From: an uncultured Oceanospirillales bacterium
Lineage (GTDB): Bacteria > Pseudomonadota > Gammaproteobacteria > Pseudomonadales > Litorivicinaceae
Direction of reading: 5' to 3'
Assembly: GCA_913061245.1 (NCBI GenBank)
Contig: CAJXTO010000009.1
Coordinates: 1-22,715, forward strand
DNA length: 22,715 nt
Shown: positions 15,343-22,715 of the stretch, piece by piece
Numbering within the stretch: the first letter of the stretch is position 1
Layout of the letters: each line of letters starts with the position of its first letter
Translations under genes and position numbers: made by a program
The notes under the pieces: generated by a model
Database searches by the model: none
The model's input: the letters and a program-made list of their open reading frames with translations, nothing else
Told to the model about the DNA's origin: nothing

Positions 15343-15603
15343 ATGGCTCACAAGAAAGCTGGTGGTAGTACCCGTAACGGCCGCGATTCGGAAAGTAAAC
15401 GCCTTGGCGTTAAGAAGTTTGGCGGTCAGGAAGTTGTGGCTGGTAACATCTTAGTTCGTCAGCGTGGAACGCAGTTCCACCCGGGTGTGAATGTCGGATG
15501 TGGCACAGACTATACACTCTTCGCGAAAGCCGATGGCGAAGTGAAGTTTGAAGTGAAGGGGCCGCACAAGCGCCGCTTCGTAAGTGTTGTACCTTCTGCG
15601 TAA
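15343..15603 (+). CDS. rpmA: 50S ribosomal protein L27
   Basis: This is an 86-residue protein. The N-terminus MAHKKAGGSTRNGRDSESKR is characteristic: the flexible N-terminal tail of L27 reaches the peptidyl transferase centre and helps position tRNA. The tail begins directly with AHKKAGG after Met, so there is no Firmicutes-type cleavable extension. VGCGTDYTLFA and the C-terminal VSVVPSA complete the family pattern. AGGAG lies six bases before the ATG. A strong terminator follows 19 bases after the stop. Confidence 0.98.
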   Translation: MAHKKAGGSTRNGRDSESKRLGVKKFGGQEVVAGNILVRQRGTQFHPGVNVGCGTDYTLFAKADGEVKFEVKGPHKRRFVSVVPSA

Positions 15604-15622
15604 GCGAAGGTCTCACTGATCG

Positions 15623-15648
15623 AAAAGCCCCGCTTGTGCGGGGCTTTT
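15623..15648 (+). terminator. Intrinsic terminator after rpmA
   Basis: An 11-base perfect stem, AAAAGCCCCGC (15623-15633) with GCGGGGCTTTT (15638-15648), encloses the loop TTGT. The T run is within the 3' arm and is followed by GCGTTTT, a usual bacterial form. It separates rplU-rpmA from obgE, whose start is only 17 bases further on, so obgE is probably read by partial read-through or from a promoter I did not find. Confidence 0.85.
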
Positions 15649-15664
15649 GCGTTTTGGACGATCC

Positions 15665-16867
15665 ATGAAATTTGTAGATGAAGCGTTAATCACGGTTGAA
15701 GCAGGAAAAGGTGGCGCAGGTTGCCTGAGTTTTCGTCGTGAAAAATACATCCCCAAAGGTGGGCCCGATGGCGGTGATGGCGGCCATGGTGGGTCGATCA
15801 TTTTGTTGGCGGATGAAAATCTCAATACGCTGATTGATTATCGCTTTCAGCCACAATATCGCGCTGATAACGGCCGCCCAGGTGCGGGCCGGAATAAAAC
15901 AGGCGCCGGTGGTAGCGATCTGATCTTAAAGGTTCCTGTCGGAACAACCGTCTATAACGACGAAACCAATACCTTGATCGGCGAAGTTGTTGCGGATGGT
16001 GATGTGATGACTGTGGCCGAGGGTGGTCGTGGTGGTTTAGGGAACACTCGATTTAAGTCCTCCACGAACCGTGCTCCGCGACGGACCACGCCGGGGACTC
16101 CAGGTGAAGCGTTTAAGTTGCGTCTTGAATTGCGACTACTCGCTGATGTTGGATTGGTTGGTTTGCCAAACGCAGGTAAGTCCACACTTATTAGTCAGTT
16201 ATCTGCTGCGAAACCAAAAATTGCAGACTATCCGTTTACCACCTTGGCACCCCAATTAGGAGTGGTGTCACTCGCGCCGCATCGGAATTTCGTCATTGCA
16301 GATATCCCGGGATTAATCTCTGGCGCTGCAGAAGGTGCTGGATTGGGTACCCGATTCTTGAAGCATCTGACGCGAACTCGGATTTTGCTTCATCTCGTTG
16401 ACGTTGCTCCTGTGGATGGAAAAGATCCAATTGAAGTGGTTGAGACCATTGCTGATGAACTCGAGCAATTCAGCCCATCTCTCGCGGCTCGTGAGCGTTG
16501 GTTGGTCTTAAATAAAGTGGATTTGGTTGATGCAGATGAACGTGAAGAATTTGTTGAAGCGTTGAAAGACGCATTCAACTGGCCACATCCCGTCCACGTG
16601 ATTTCAGGCGTGACAGGAGAGGGCTGTGAGCTCCTTGCTTATAATTTGATGACGCGACTCGAGGAATCGGCGATTGAACGTCGTGAAGATCCTGAGGCTG
16701 AGGCGGCCGAGCGCGCTTGGCTTGATCAAATGGCAGAAGAGGCGCATGACCGTATTGCTGAGTTACGTGAAACGCGACGGATGCAGCGTAAAGGCATCGA
16801 CGTGGATGATGAAGAAGACGATGATGACGATGATCATGAAATGGAGGTCATTGTAGTTCGTGACTGA
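15665..16867 (+). CDS. obgE: Obg-family GTPase involved in ribosome assembly
   Basis: The chosen ATG at 15665 gives MKFVDEALI, as in E. coli ObgE; a TTG at 15647 lies inside the terminator and is rejected. The 400-residue protein has the Gly-rich Obg fold (about 1-158, including KYIPKGGPDGGDGG), then the G domain with GLPNAGKST (166-174), DYPFTTL (switch I region), DIPG (213-216) and NKVD (283-286). A C-terminal tail has an almost pure Asp/Glu run near 380-391 before VIVVRD. ObgE acts in 50S maturation and links to ppGpp levels and growth control. The stop overlaps the proB start by 8 bases, so expression is probably coupled. Confidence 0.97.
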   Translation: MKFVDEALITVEAGKGGAGCLSFRREKYIPKGGPDGGDGGHGGSIILLADENLNTLIDYRFQPQYRADNGRPGAGRNKTGAGGSDLILKVPVGTTVYNDETNTLIGEVVADGDVMTVAEGGRGGLGNTRFKSSTNRAPRRTTPGTPGEAFKLRLELRLLADVGLVGLPNAGKSTLISQLSAAKPKIADYPFTTLAPQLGVVSLAPHRNFVIADIPGLISGAAEGAGLGTRFLKHLTRTRILLHLVDVAPVDGKDPIEVVETIADELEQFSPSLAARERWLVLNKVDLVDADEREEFVEALKDAFNWPHPVHVISGVTGEGCELLAYNLMTRLEESAIERREDPEAEAAERAWLDQMAEEAHDRIAELRETRRMQRKGIDVDDEEDDDDDDHEMEVIVVRD

Positions 16868-17984
16868 ACGCACCAAACTCAAATCGGGCAAGCGCTGGGT
16901 CGTTAAAATCGGTAGTGCGCTCCTGACGAATGATGGCCAGGGTCTTGATCTCTCGAGAATGCAGGCGTGGGTCGAGCAGATGTCTGCATTGATCGATGAC
17001 GGCGTCGAGTTATGTTTGGTGTCATCTGGTGCGATTGCGGTTGGTCTGAAGACTCTAAAAATCGATCAGCGTCCACAGGAGCTGCCGATGCTCCAGGCGG
17101 CAGCGGCGATTGGGCAAATGGGTCTAGTCCAGGCGTGGCAGAGCTGTTTCGCAGCCTGTGGTCGAGAGACTGCCCAGGTGCTGTTTACACACGAAGATCT
17201 TGCGGACCGTAAGCGTTATCTCAATGCGCGTGACACACTCAAAACACTGAATGAGTTTGGTGTTATCCCGGTCGTTAATGAAAACGACACCGTGGCAACC
17301 GATGAAATTCGATTTGGTGATAACGATTCGCTCGGCGCCTTGGCGACGAACCTCCTCGAAGCAGATGTTTTGGTGATCCTGACAGATCAAGATGGCTTCT
17401 TTGATAAAGATCCTCGCTTCCATGCGGATGCAGCGTTAATTCCAGAGGCGCGTGCGCTAGACGATGGCTTATTAGCCATGGCGGGTAAGAACGGTGGTGC
17501 GCTAGGACGTGGGGGTATGTATACCAAGATCGTCGCAGCACAGCAGGCAGCCCGTTCTGGAGCGATGACTGTGATTGCAAATGGTCGGGTTGAGAGAGTG
17601 CTCGAGCAATTGCGTGCCGGCGAATTGGTCGGTTCATTGTTATATCCAGATCTAAAACCGCAGGCAGCGAGAAAGCGGTGGTTGGCATCGCATAAACAAA
17701 CGCGTGGCGTTCTAGTGGTCGATGACGGCGCAGCAGATGCTTTAAAAGCAAAGGGTCGAAGTTTGTTGCCTGTTGGTGTGACTGAAGTTAAAGGTGTTTT
17801 TGATCGGGGCGATATCGTCGCGATCGAGACATCAGATGGAGAGCGGCTAGCTACAGGGCTCGTGAACTACGGTTCAAGCCAAGCGGTTCAGATGTTCGGA
17901 AAGACGACAACTCAACTGAAAGAAAGCCAGTTGTTGTTGGAAGGTGATGCGTTGGTGCATCGAGACAATATGGCGCTGGTTTAG
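16860..17984 (+). CDS. proB: Glutamate 5-kinase
   Basis: ProB phosphorylates glutamate to gamma-glutamyl phosphate, the first step of proline synthesis, and is usually feedback-inhibited by proline. The 374-residue protein has the amino acid kinase domain (WVVKIGSALL near the start, SSGAIAVG, NENDTVATDEIRFGDNDSLGA, TDQDGFFDKDPR, and GRGGMYTK) followed by a C-terminal PUA domain beginning near residue 277 (RGVLVVDDGAADAL). The start is GTG inside the end of obgE; GGAGG lies 12 bases upstream, rather far. No proA is adjacent. The stop codon lies in the loop of a perfect hairpin. Confidence 0.96.
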   Translation: MTERTKLKSGKRWVVKIGSALLTNDGQGLDLSRMQAWVEQMSALIDDGVELCLVSSGAIAVGLKTLKIDQRPQELPMLQAAAAIGQMGLVQAWQSCFAACGRETAQVLFTHEDLADRKRYLNARDTLKTLNEFGVIPVVNENDTVATDEIRFGDNDSLGALATNLLEADVLVILTDQDGFFDKDPRFHADAALIPEARALDDGLLAMAGKNGGALGRGGMYTKIVAAQQAARSGAMTVIANGRVERVLEQLRAGELVGSLLYPDLKPQAARKRWLASHKQTRGVLVVDDGAADALKAKGRSLLPVGVTEVKGVFDRGDIVAIETSDGERLATGLVNYGSSQAVQMFGKTTTQLKESQLLLEGDALVHRDNMALV

Positions 17985-17993
17985 ACCAGCGCC
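17972..17993. terminator. Hairpin at the shared end of proB and rpsT
   Basis: GGCGCTGGT (17972-17980) and ACCAGCGCC (17985-17993) are perfectly complementary around a four-base loop, TTAG, that contains the proB stop (TAG, 17982-17984). The symmetric stem could end transcripts from both sides of the convergent pair. Neither side has a proper T run, so it may instead be a 3'-end stabiliser or act with Rho. Confidence 0.5.
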
Positions 17994-18005
17994 GATATGT
18001 CTGTG

Positions 18006-18272
18006 TTAAGACGCGATTGCTTTGATTTTCGCGTTCAGGCGGCTCTTAATGCGAGCGCACTTGTTCTTCTTGTAGATGCCTTTAGTGACCATGCTATCAA
18101 GAATCGGTGCAGCTTCACGGAAAGCATCCGTTGCAGCCTGTTGTTCACCGGTCGCAATTGCTGCCAGTGTTTTCTTAACATATGTGCGAGCCCGTGAACG
18201 CAGGCTGGCGTTATGATTGCGACGGACATCCGCCTGCTTTGCGCGCTTACGCGCTTGGGGACTATTTGCCAC
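18006..18272 (-). CDS. rpsT: 30S ribosomal protein S20
   Basis: This 88-residue, strongly basic, helical protein binds 16S rRNA early in 30S assembly. The start ANSPQARKRAKQADVRRNHNASLRSR and the later KGIYKKNKCARIKSRLNAKIKA fit the family. The initiation codon is GTG, with AAGGGAG eight bases upstream. E. coli rpsT likewise uses a non-ATG start (TTG), and S20 there limits its own translation, so the weak start may be part of autogenous control here too. It is single-gene, convergent with proB and divergent from murJ. Confidence 0.97.
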   Translation of the reverse strand: MANSPQARKRAKQADVRRNHNASLRSRARTYVKKTLAAIATGEQQAATDAFREAAPILDSMVTKGIYKKNKCARIKSRLNAKIKAIAS

Positions 18273-18302
18273 CGGGGTTGCTCCCTTACACTAAACTTCG
18301 AA

Positions 18303-18319
18303 CCAGTTGAAATAACTGG
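18303..18319 (-). promoter_or_regulatory. Small hairpin in the rpsT leader
   Basis: On the minus strand CCAGTT and AACTGG pair around ATTTC, within the predicted 57-nucleotide leader between the rpsT transcription start and GTG. A flanking GAA/TTC could extend it across a bulge. It also lies upstream of murJ on the other strand. A role in S20 control is only a possibility. Confidence 0.3.
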
Positions 18320-18335
18320 AAATTCAAGGCGCGGG

Positions 18336-18364
18336 AATGTACCGAAAATGGAACCAGAGGTCAA
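18336..18364 (-). promoter_or_regulatory. rpsT: rpsT promoter, sigma-70-like
   Basis: On the minus strand TTGACC (18359-18364) and TACATT (18336-18341) are separated by exactly 17 bases, close to consensus. Transcription would begin near 18329. The -35 box is only 12 bases before the murJ GTG on the opposite strand, so the two genes share regulatory space. Confidence 0.7.
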
Positions 18365-18376
18365 GGATAGTAAAGC

Positions 18377-19924
18377 GTGACGACAGAAAAGATGGTTCGA
18401 TCTGGAATAACAGTAGGCGGTTGGACGCTTGGTTCTCGCGTTCTGGGATTGGTGCGAGACATTGTTCTTGCCAACTCTGTGGGTGCATCTGCTGGAGCTG
18501 ACGCGTTTTTTGTCGCCTTTAAAATTCCTAACTTTCTTCGTCGCCTGTTTGGTGAAGGTGCCTTTGCACAAGCATTTGTCCCGGTATTTTCTGAAACCCG
18601 GGAGAAAGAGGGAGAGGAGTCGGTCAAACGCTTGATCAATCAAGTGGCCGGACGCTTTGGATTGATCTTAATTGCGATCAGTGTGATCGGTGTTCTTTTG
18701 GCACCATGGATTGCAATGTTGTTTGCTCCTGGGTTTTCGGATGACCCGGGAAAACTTGCCTTAACCGCAGATCTTTTGCGTTGGACTTTCCCGTATCTTG
18801 GGTTCATTTGCTTTGTTGCATTTGCTGGCGGCATTTTAAATAGCATTGGTCGATTTGCAGTGCCGGCAGCGACTCCAATTTTTTTGAACTTATCGCTGAT
18901 TGGAAGTGCACTGTTTTTGGTGCCACTTGTTTCGCCTTCGGTCATGGGTCTCGCCATTGGTGTTGCGATTGCCGGGTTGATCCAGCTTTTGATCCAGATT
19001 CCCCCGCTGATGGCGGCTGGCTTACTTCCTAAGCCATCCTTGCAAGCCGATCATCCGGGTGTTTCAAAGATTTTAAAGCTCATGGTTCCAGCGCTTTTTG
19101 GTGTCTCTGTCAGCCAAATTAACCTGTTACTCGATACGGTGTTGGCATCATTGTTAGTGTCAGGATCTGTGTCATGGCTGTATTACTCAGACCGTTTGAT
19201 GGAGCTTCCTCTGGGTGTGATTGCGATTGCTGTTTCAACAGTTATTCTGCCAAAGCTGTCTCGAGAATTTGCGCAAGATGACGCCAATGCATCCCGCCAA
19301 ACGCAAAGTTGGGCTATCTGGGTCGTTTTGGTATTGGGTCTTCCGTGTGCAGCTGCACTTGCTGTCTTTGGCGAGCTCATCTTATCGACACTCTTTCAAT
19401 ACGGTGCGATGACGGTGTCAGATATTGAGGCATCTGCATTGTCATTGATGGCTTATGCAGCAGGCCTGCCGGCATTTATGATGATTAAGGTGCTCGCGCC
19501 TCATTATTTTGCTCACCAAGATACGAAGACGCCGGTGAAAATCGGGTTGATTGCGATGACCGCAAACATGGTCTTCAACCTGATTCTTGTGTGGTCCCTC
19601 GATCATGTGGGTCTGGCGCTCGCTACATCACTCTCTGCTTGGGTTAATGCGTCATTACTGCTTCGTGGTCTGCATAGCCGCGGATGGTATGAAGTTCGCG
19701 GTCTTCCGTGGAAACAGGTTCTACAGGTGGCTCTTGCGTTGATCATCATGGTGCAAGTGGCCTGGTGGGCTCCATCTGCTTCGGTGTTAGCAGACTATTT
19801 GATCGTTGAGCGTATTGGCTGGACGGCAGGGCTTCTTCTTGTTGCGGGACTTTTGTATTTGTTGACTCTGAGATTGACGGGGATCCGGTATACTACGCTG
19901 CTCGTTCCGCCATCAGCCCGTTAA
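18377..19924 (+). CDS. murJ: Lipid II flippase MurJ
   Basis: MurJ moves lipid II across the inner membrane for peptidoglycan synthesis. The 515-residue protein is hydrophobic throughout and fits the 14-helix MOP-superfamily fold. N-terminal signatures include SRVLGLVRDIVLA, GADAFFVAFKIPNFLRRLFGEGAFAQAFVPVF, which match E. coli MurJ and contain the Arg residues (here in the RRLFGEGAF segment and the first SR/RD pair) that line the central cavity. The start is GTG with AGGA nine bases upstream; an ATG five codons later is possible. ribF starts 4 bases after the stop. Confidence 0.96.
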   Translation: MTTEKMVRSGITVGGWTLGSRVLGLVRDIVLANSVGASAGADAFFVAFKIPNFLRRLFGEGAFAQAFVPVFSETREKEGEESVKRLINQVAGRFGLILIAISVIGVLLAPWIAMLFAPGFSDDPGKLALTADLLRWTFPYLGFICFVAFAGGILNSIGRFAVPAATPIFLNLSLIGSALFLVPLVSPSVMGLAIGVAIAGLIQLLIQIPPLMAAGLLPKPSLQADHPGVSKILKLMVPALFGVSVSQINLLLDTVLASLLVSGSVSWLYYSDRLMELPLGVIAIAVSTVILPKLSREFAQDDANASRQTQSWAIWVVLVLGLPCAAALAVFGELILSTLFQYGAMTVSDIEASALSLMAYAAGLPAFMMIKVLAPHYFAHQDTKTPVKIGLIAMTANMVFNLILVWSLDHVGLALATSLSAWVNASLLLRGLHSRGWYEVRGLPWKQVLQVALALIIMVQVAWWAPSASVLADYLIVERIGWTAGLLLVAGLLYLLTLRLTGIRYTTLLVPPSAR

Positions 19925-19928
19925 CGTC

Positions 19929-20870
19929 ATGCAGTTTGTTTTTGGTCGACATGCAGAGTTTCGATCGCCACACGTTTTAACCATCGGTAACTTTGATGGG
20001 GTGCACGTGGGGCATCAGCGCGTCATTCGCCAAGCACAACAGGTAGCGCAACAGCTTAACCTCCCGTTAACCGTGGTGTTATTTGAACCACAGCCGAAAG
20101 AATATTTTGCAGGCCTGACTGATCAGACGCCGCCAGCTCGATTGATGAGTCTCAAATCCAAAGTGGCTGCCCTGAAAGCGTTGGGTGTTGATTGTATTTG
20201 GTGCCTTAAATTCTCTGATATTCGGCCGATGACTGCAGAAGACTTTGTTACCCAGCTTGTTGCGGGAAAGCATGCACGGCATATGGTTGTTGGTGATGAT
20301 TTCCGCTTTGGTTGTGATCGACAGGGTGACTTTAATTACCTTGTTCAGGCAGGTGAACGGCATGGTTTTACGGTTGAGCAGTCGGATACTCACCGTGTGG
20401 GTGATGAGCGGATTTCATCATCACGGATACGGTACCTATTGAAGACGCATGATTTCGATGGTGCTGCACAATTGCTTGGCCGACCGTATGCACTGTGTGG
20501 GCGAGTAATTTACGGGCAACAATTAGGGCGGAAAATTGGGTTCCCGACTGCTAACATAGCGCTTTCCAATTCGCCGCCACTGCATGGTGTGTTTGGTTGT
20601 ACGGTTGAGCTTCCAGAGGGACCTATTGTCACAGGTGTTGCCAATATTGGGTCTCGACCAACCGTCTCTGGCCAGAAGGTCAGTTTGGAAGTGCATTTGC
20701 ATGAGTTTACTGGGGAGTTGTATGGTCGCACTCTGATCGTGACTCCACGGGTATTTATTCGCGCTGAACAAAAATTCGAAAGCATCGACGCGTTGACCGC
20801 ACAAATTCAGGTCGATAACGCAAAGGCTTTGGAATTACTGAGCGTATTAACTGGATCTGAAACTGAATGA
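19929..20870 (+). CDS. ribF: Bifunctional riboflavin kinase/FAD synthetase
   Basis: RibF makes FMN from riboflavin and then FAD. This 313-residue protein has both modules. The N-terminal adenylyltransferase shows GNFDGVHVGH (20-29, HxGH type) and ISSSRIR (162-168). The C-terminal kinase shows GRKIGFPTANI (200-210), the PTAN nucleotide motif, NIGSRPT (239-245) and LEVHL with the likely catalytic Glu254. It lies 4 bases after murJ and its stop overlaps the ileS start as ATGA, as in the conserved murJ-ribF-ileS operon. Confidence 0.97.
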   Translation: MQFVFGRHAEFRSPHVLTIGNFDGVHVGHQRVIRQAQQVAQQLNLPLTVVLFEPQPKEYFAGLTDQTPPARLMSLKSKVAALKALGVDCIWCLKFSDIRPMTAEDFVTQLVAGKHARHMVVGDDFRFGCDRQGDFNYLVQAGERHGFTVEQSDTHRVGDERISSSRIRYLLKTHDFDGAAQLLGRPYALCGRVIYGQQLGRKIGFPTANIALSNSPPLHGVFGCTVELPEGPIVTGVANIGSRPTVSGQKVSLEVHLHEFTGELYGRTLIVTPRVFIRAEQKFESIDALTAQIQVDNAKALELLSVLTGSETE

Positions 20871-22715
20871 CTGATTACAAACAGACGCTAAATCTCCCTG
20901 ATACAGAGTTTCCGATGCGTGGAAACTTGGCTAAACGTGAGCCTGATATGTTGGCGTCATGGATTGCGGACGATTGGTATCAGCAGATCCGTGATGTCCA
21001 GTCGAATCGAGAGAAGACTTTCATCCTTCACGATGGCCCCCCATATGCAAACGGCGATATCCATATCGGCCATGCGGTCAACAAGGTCCTTAAAGACATC
21101 ATTGTTAAAGCCAAAGGGTTGGCTGGATATAACGCTCCCTATGTTCCAGGTTGGGACTGTCATGGTTTGCCAATCGAGCACAAGGTTGAGACAACGATTG
21201 GCAAAATCGGTGACAAATTTCAATCAGCGAGCGAGTTTCGAAACGCCTGCCGTGAATACGCAGCGACACAAATCGAACGACAGAAAGTCGATTTTAAGCG
21301 CCTTGGTATCTTAGGTGACTGGGATAATCCCTACCTAACAATGGATTACAAAGTTGAGGCGGATATTGTTCGGTCGTTGGGACGGATTATCAACAATGGT
21401 CATTTCCACCAGGGAGCGAAGCCTGTTTACTGGTGCATGGATTGTGAAAGCGCTTTGGCTGAAGCTGAAGTTGAGTATCAAGACCGTAAAACGTGGACCG
21501 TCGACGTTGCTTTTCCAATTCAAAACACTGATCAAATCGAAAGTGCGTTTGGTGTGTCTTCAGATATCGCCGCAGATGCGTCGATGGCGATCTGGACAAC
21601 GACACCTTGGACACTCCCAGCCAACCAATTTGTCGCTGTTAATGCTGAGCTTCCATATGTGCTTGCGCGGTTTGAGAAGGATGGCTCAACGTGGACCTTG
21701 GTTTTGGCTGAGGGACGTCTCGAGGCATTATCCGAGCGCTATGGCGTCGATGAATTCACGATTCTCGGCAAGACATCTGGTGAAGCCTTAGCTGGAATTC
21801 AATGCGAAGCACCATGGGATGGTCGGATTGTTCCTGTTGTCACAGGTGAGCATGTCACTCTCGAAGCAGGTACAGGCGCCGTCCACTCAGCGCCTGCTTA
21901 TGGTCTTGAAGATTTCAATGCGGCTAAAGCGCTCGATCTTGAGTTGTTAACACCTGTTCGTGATGACGGAACATTCGCTGATTCAGTGTCTGTTGTTGCT
22001 GGCTTGCATGTCGAAAAAGCAGGTCCAGTGATTTCAGAGTACCTGGCTGAAAAGGGCCGTTTGGTTCACAAAGCGAAGCTTGAACACTCGTATCCACATT
22101 GCTGGCGTCATAAAACACCGGTGATTTACCGAGCGACTCCACAATGGTTTATTCGCATGCAAGGTGAAGGACTTTTGGAAACAGCGCGGGAAGCCGTCGA
22201 ATCGCAAATTCAGTTCACACCAAGTTGGGGTAAGAATCGCTTGGCGGCGATGCTTCAAGACCGACCTGATTGGTGTATCTCACGGCAGCGGAATTGGGGT
22301 GTTCCAATCACTGTTTTCGTGCATAAAGAAACGAGCCAGTTGCACCCTGAGACAGAAGCACTCTTTGAAAAAATAGCTTCCAAAATTGAAGAAGGCGGCA
22401 TCAATGCGTGGTTCGATCTCGAGCCGAGCGAGTTACTTGGTGATGATGCTGAAGACTATCGCAAGGTCACAGATGTCCTCGATGTTTGGTTTGATTCCGG
22501 CACAACACACGCATCGGTTCTTGGCCGCCGCGATGGCCTTCGCTTCCCTGCTGATTTATATCTTGAGGGATCTGATCAGCATAGGGGTTGGTTCCAGTCA
22601 TCGCTTCTGACATCTGTAGCGATTCATGGTCGTGCACCGTATGACGGACTGCTGACTCACGGGTTTACTGTGGATCAAGACGGCAGAAAAATGTCGAAGT
22701 CTCTCGGTAACGTGA
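20867..22715 (+). CDS. ileS: Isoleucyl-tRNA synthetase, 3' truncated
   Basis: 616 codons are present, about two thirds of the usual length of some 930-940 residues; the frame stays open to the window edge. This class I synthetase charges tRNA-Ile and edits mischarged valine. PYANGDIHIGHA contains the HIGH motif (66-69), GWDCHGLPIE follows, TTTPWTLPANQ marks the CP1 editing domain, WFDSG and the KMSKS loop (608-612) close the visible part. The ATG overlaps the ribF stop (ATGA), indicating coupling. lspA is expected next beyond the window, from conserved gene order. The missing part should hold the anticodon-binding domain and C-terminal zinc site. Confidence 0.97.
   Translation, partial: MTDYKQTLNLPDTEFPMRGNLAKREPDMLASWIADDWYQQIRDVQSNREKTFILHDGPPYANGDIHIGHAVNKVLKDIIVKAKGLAGYNAPYVPGWDCHGLPIEHKVETTIGKIGDKFQSASEFRNACREYAATQIERQKVDFKRLGILGDWDNPYLTMDYKVEADIVRSLGRIINNGHFHQGAKPVYWCMDCESALAEAEVEYQDRKTWTVDVAFPIQNTDQIESAFGVSSDIAADASMAIWTTTPWTLPANQFVAVNAELPYVLARFEKDGSTWTLVLAEGRLEALSERYGVDEFTILGKTSGEALAGIQCEAPWDGRIVPVVTGEHVTLEAGTGAVHSAPAYGLEDFNAAKALDLELLTPVRDDGTFADSVSVVAGLHVEKAGPVISEYLAEKGRLVHKAKLEHSYPHCWRHKTPVIYRATPQWFIRMQGEGLLETAREAVESQIQFTPSWGKNRLAAMLQDRPDWCISRQRNWGVPITVFVHKETSQLHPETEALFEKIASKIEEGGINAWFDLEPSELLGDDAEDYRKVTDVLDVWFDSGTTHASVLGRRDGLRFPADLYLEGSDQHRGWFQSSLLTSVAIHGRAPYDGLLTHGFTVDQDGRKMSKSLGNV

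Noticed and set aside
16804..16836. Asp/Glu run near the Obg C-terminus looking like a simple-sequence repeat
   Set aside because: Acidic C-terminal tails are a regular feature of proteobacterial Obg proteins.
17506..17529. ProB has GRGGM where enteric enzymes have GTGGM
   Set aside because: I believe the Arg form occurs in Pseudomonas-type ProB as well, and the rest of the site is intact, so it is unlikely to be meaningful.
17275..17751. Open frame of 158 codons antisense to proB
   Set aside because: Lies wholly within proB with no recognisable motif or ribosome site.
18035..18643. Long open frame (202 codons) on the minus strand across rpsT and murJ
   Set aside because: It runs antisense to two well-identified genes, shows no family resemblance, and is basic and low in hydrophobic order as shadow frames usually are.
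20919..21314. Open frame of 131 codons on the plus strand within ileS
   Set aside because: The ileS frame is uninterrupted here and carries the HIGH motif, so this is a shadow and not evidence of a frameshift.
1..22715. Mobile elements, CRISPR arrays, tRNA or rRNA genes
   Set aside because: I saw no transposase, integrase, regularly spaced repeats, or cloverleaf-like segments; the region reads as stable core chromosome with some accessory genes.

Overview
The window is a dense, moderate-GC chromosomal segment from a Gram-negative bacterium, almost certainly a gammaproteobacterium. The evidence is gene order: ispB divergent from rplU-rpmA-obgE-proB, then rpsT facing back, then murJ-ribF-ileS. 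I recall this arrangement from Pseudomonas and related orders. Outer-membrane genes (a PlpD-like patatin/barrel protein), an octaprenyl-type quinone chain synthase and FolM agree with this. I cannot name a genus. No tRNA, rRNA, CRISPR array, insertion sequence or prophage gene was found, and no gene-free stretch exceeds 300 bases.

Left part (1-9963). A truncated PlsC-type acyltransferase enters from the left edge and meets, tail to tail, a ten-gene block transcribed leftward. In order of transcription the block holds: a metallo-beta-lactamase-fold exonuclease, an ATP-dependent DNA ligase, an Lhr-core helicase and a metallophosphoesterase (the known Mbl-Lig-Lhr-MPE DNA repair cluster); a small probably exported DUF4864-like protein; an unrecognised 95-residue protein; folM; nadC; an HNH nuclease-family protein; and a Rhizobium etli-type (class 3) asparaginase. 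Junctions from the exonuclease to nadC overlap or are about 32 bases apart, so translation is probably coupled through much of the block.

Middle part (9964-14865). Divergent from the repair cluster, across about 37 bases containing a 10-base palindrome, lie a PlpD-like secreted patatin phospholipase with its own outer-membrane barrel and a translationally coupled SRPBCC-domain protein. They run into a leftward group: an SDR oxidoreductase, msrA and ispB.

Right part (14866-22715). This is the housekeeping region. rplU and rpmA have a good sigma-70-like promoter, a leader hairpin and a strong terminator. obgE and proB follow, overlapping by 8 bases. rpsT (GTG start, good promoter) converges on proB with a hairpin at the shared end. 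murJ, ribF and ileS form a tight rightward operon; ileS runs off the window just after its KMSKS motif.

I did not find a clearly new system. The most open question is the pair of uncharacterised genes (3533-4278) between the repair cluster and folM/nadC. Also worth checking are the hairpin around the proB stop codon, the r-protein leaders, and the two CATG sites that offer start codons on both strands at the exonuclease/patatin divergence.
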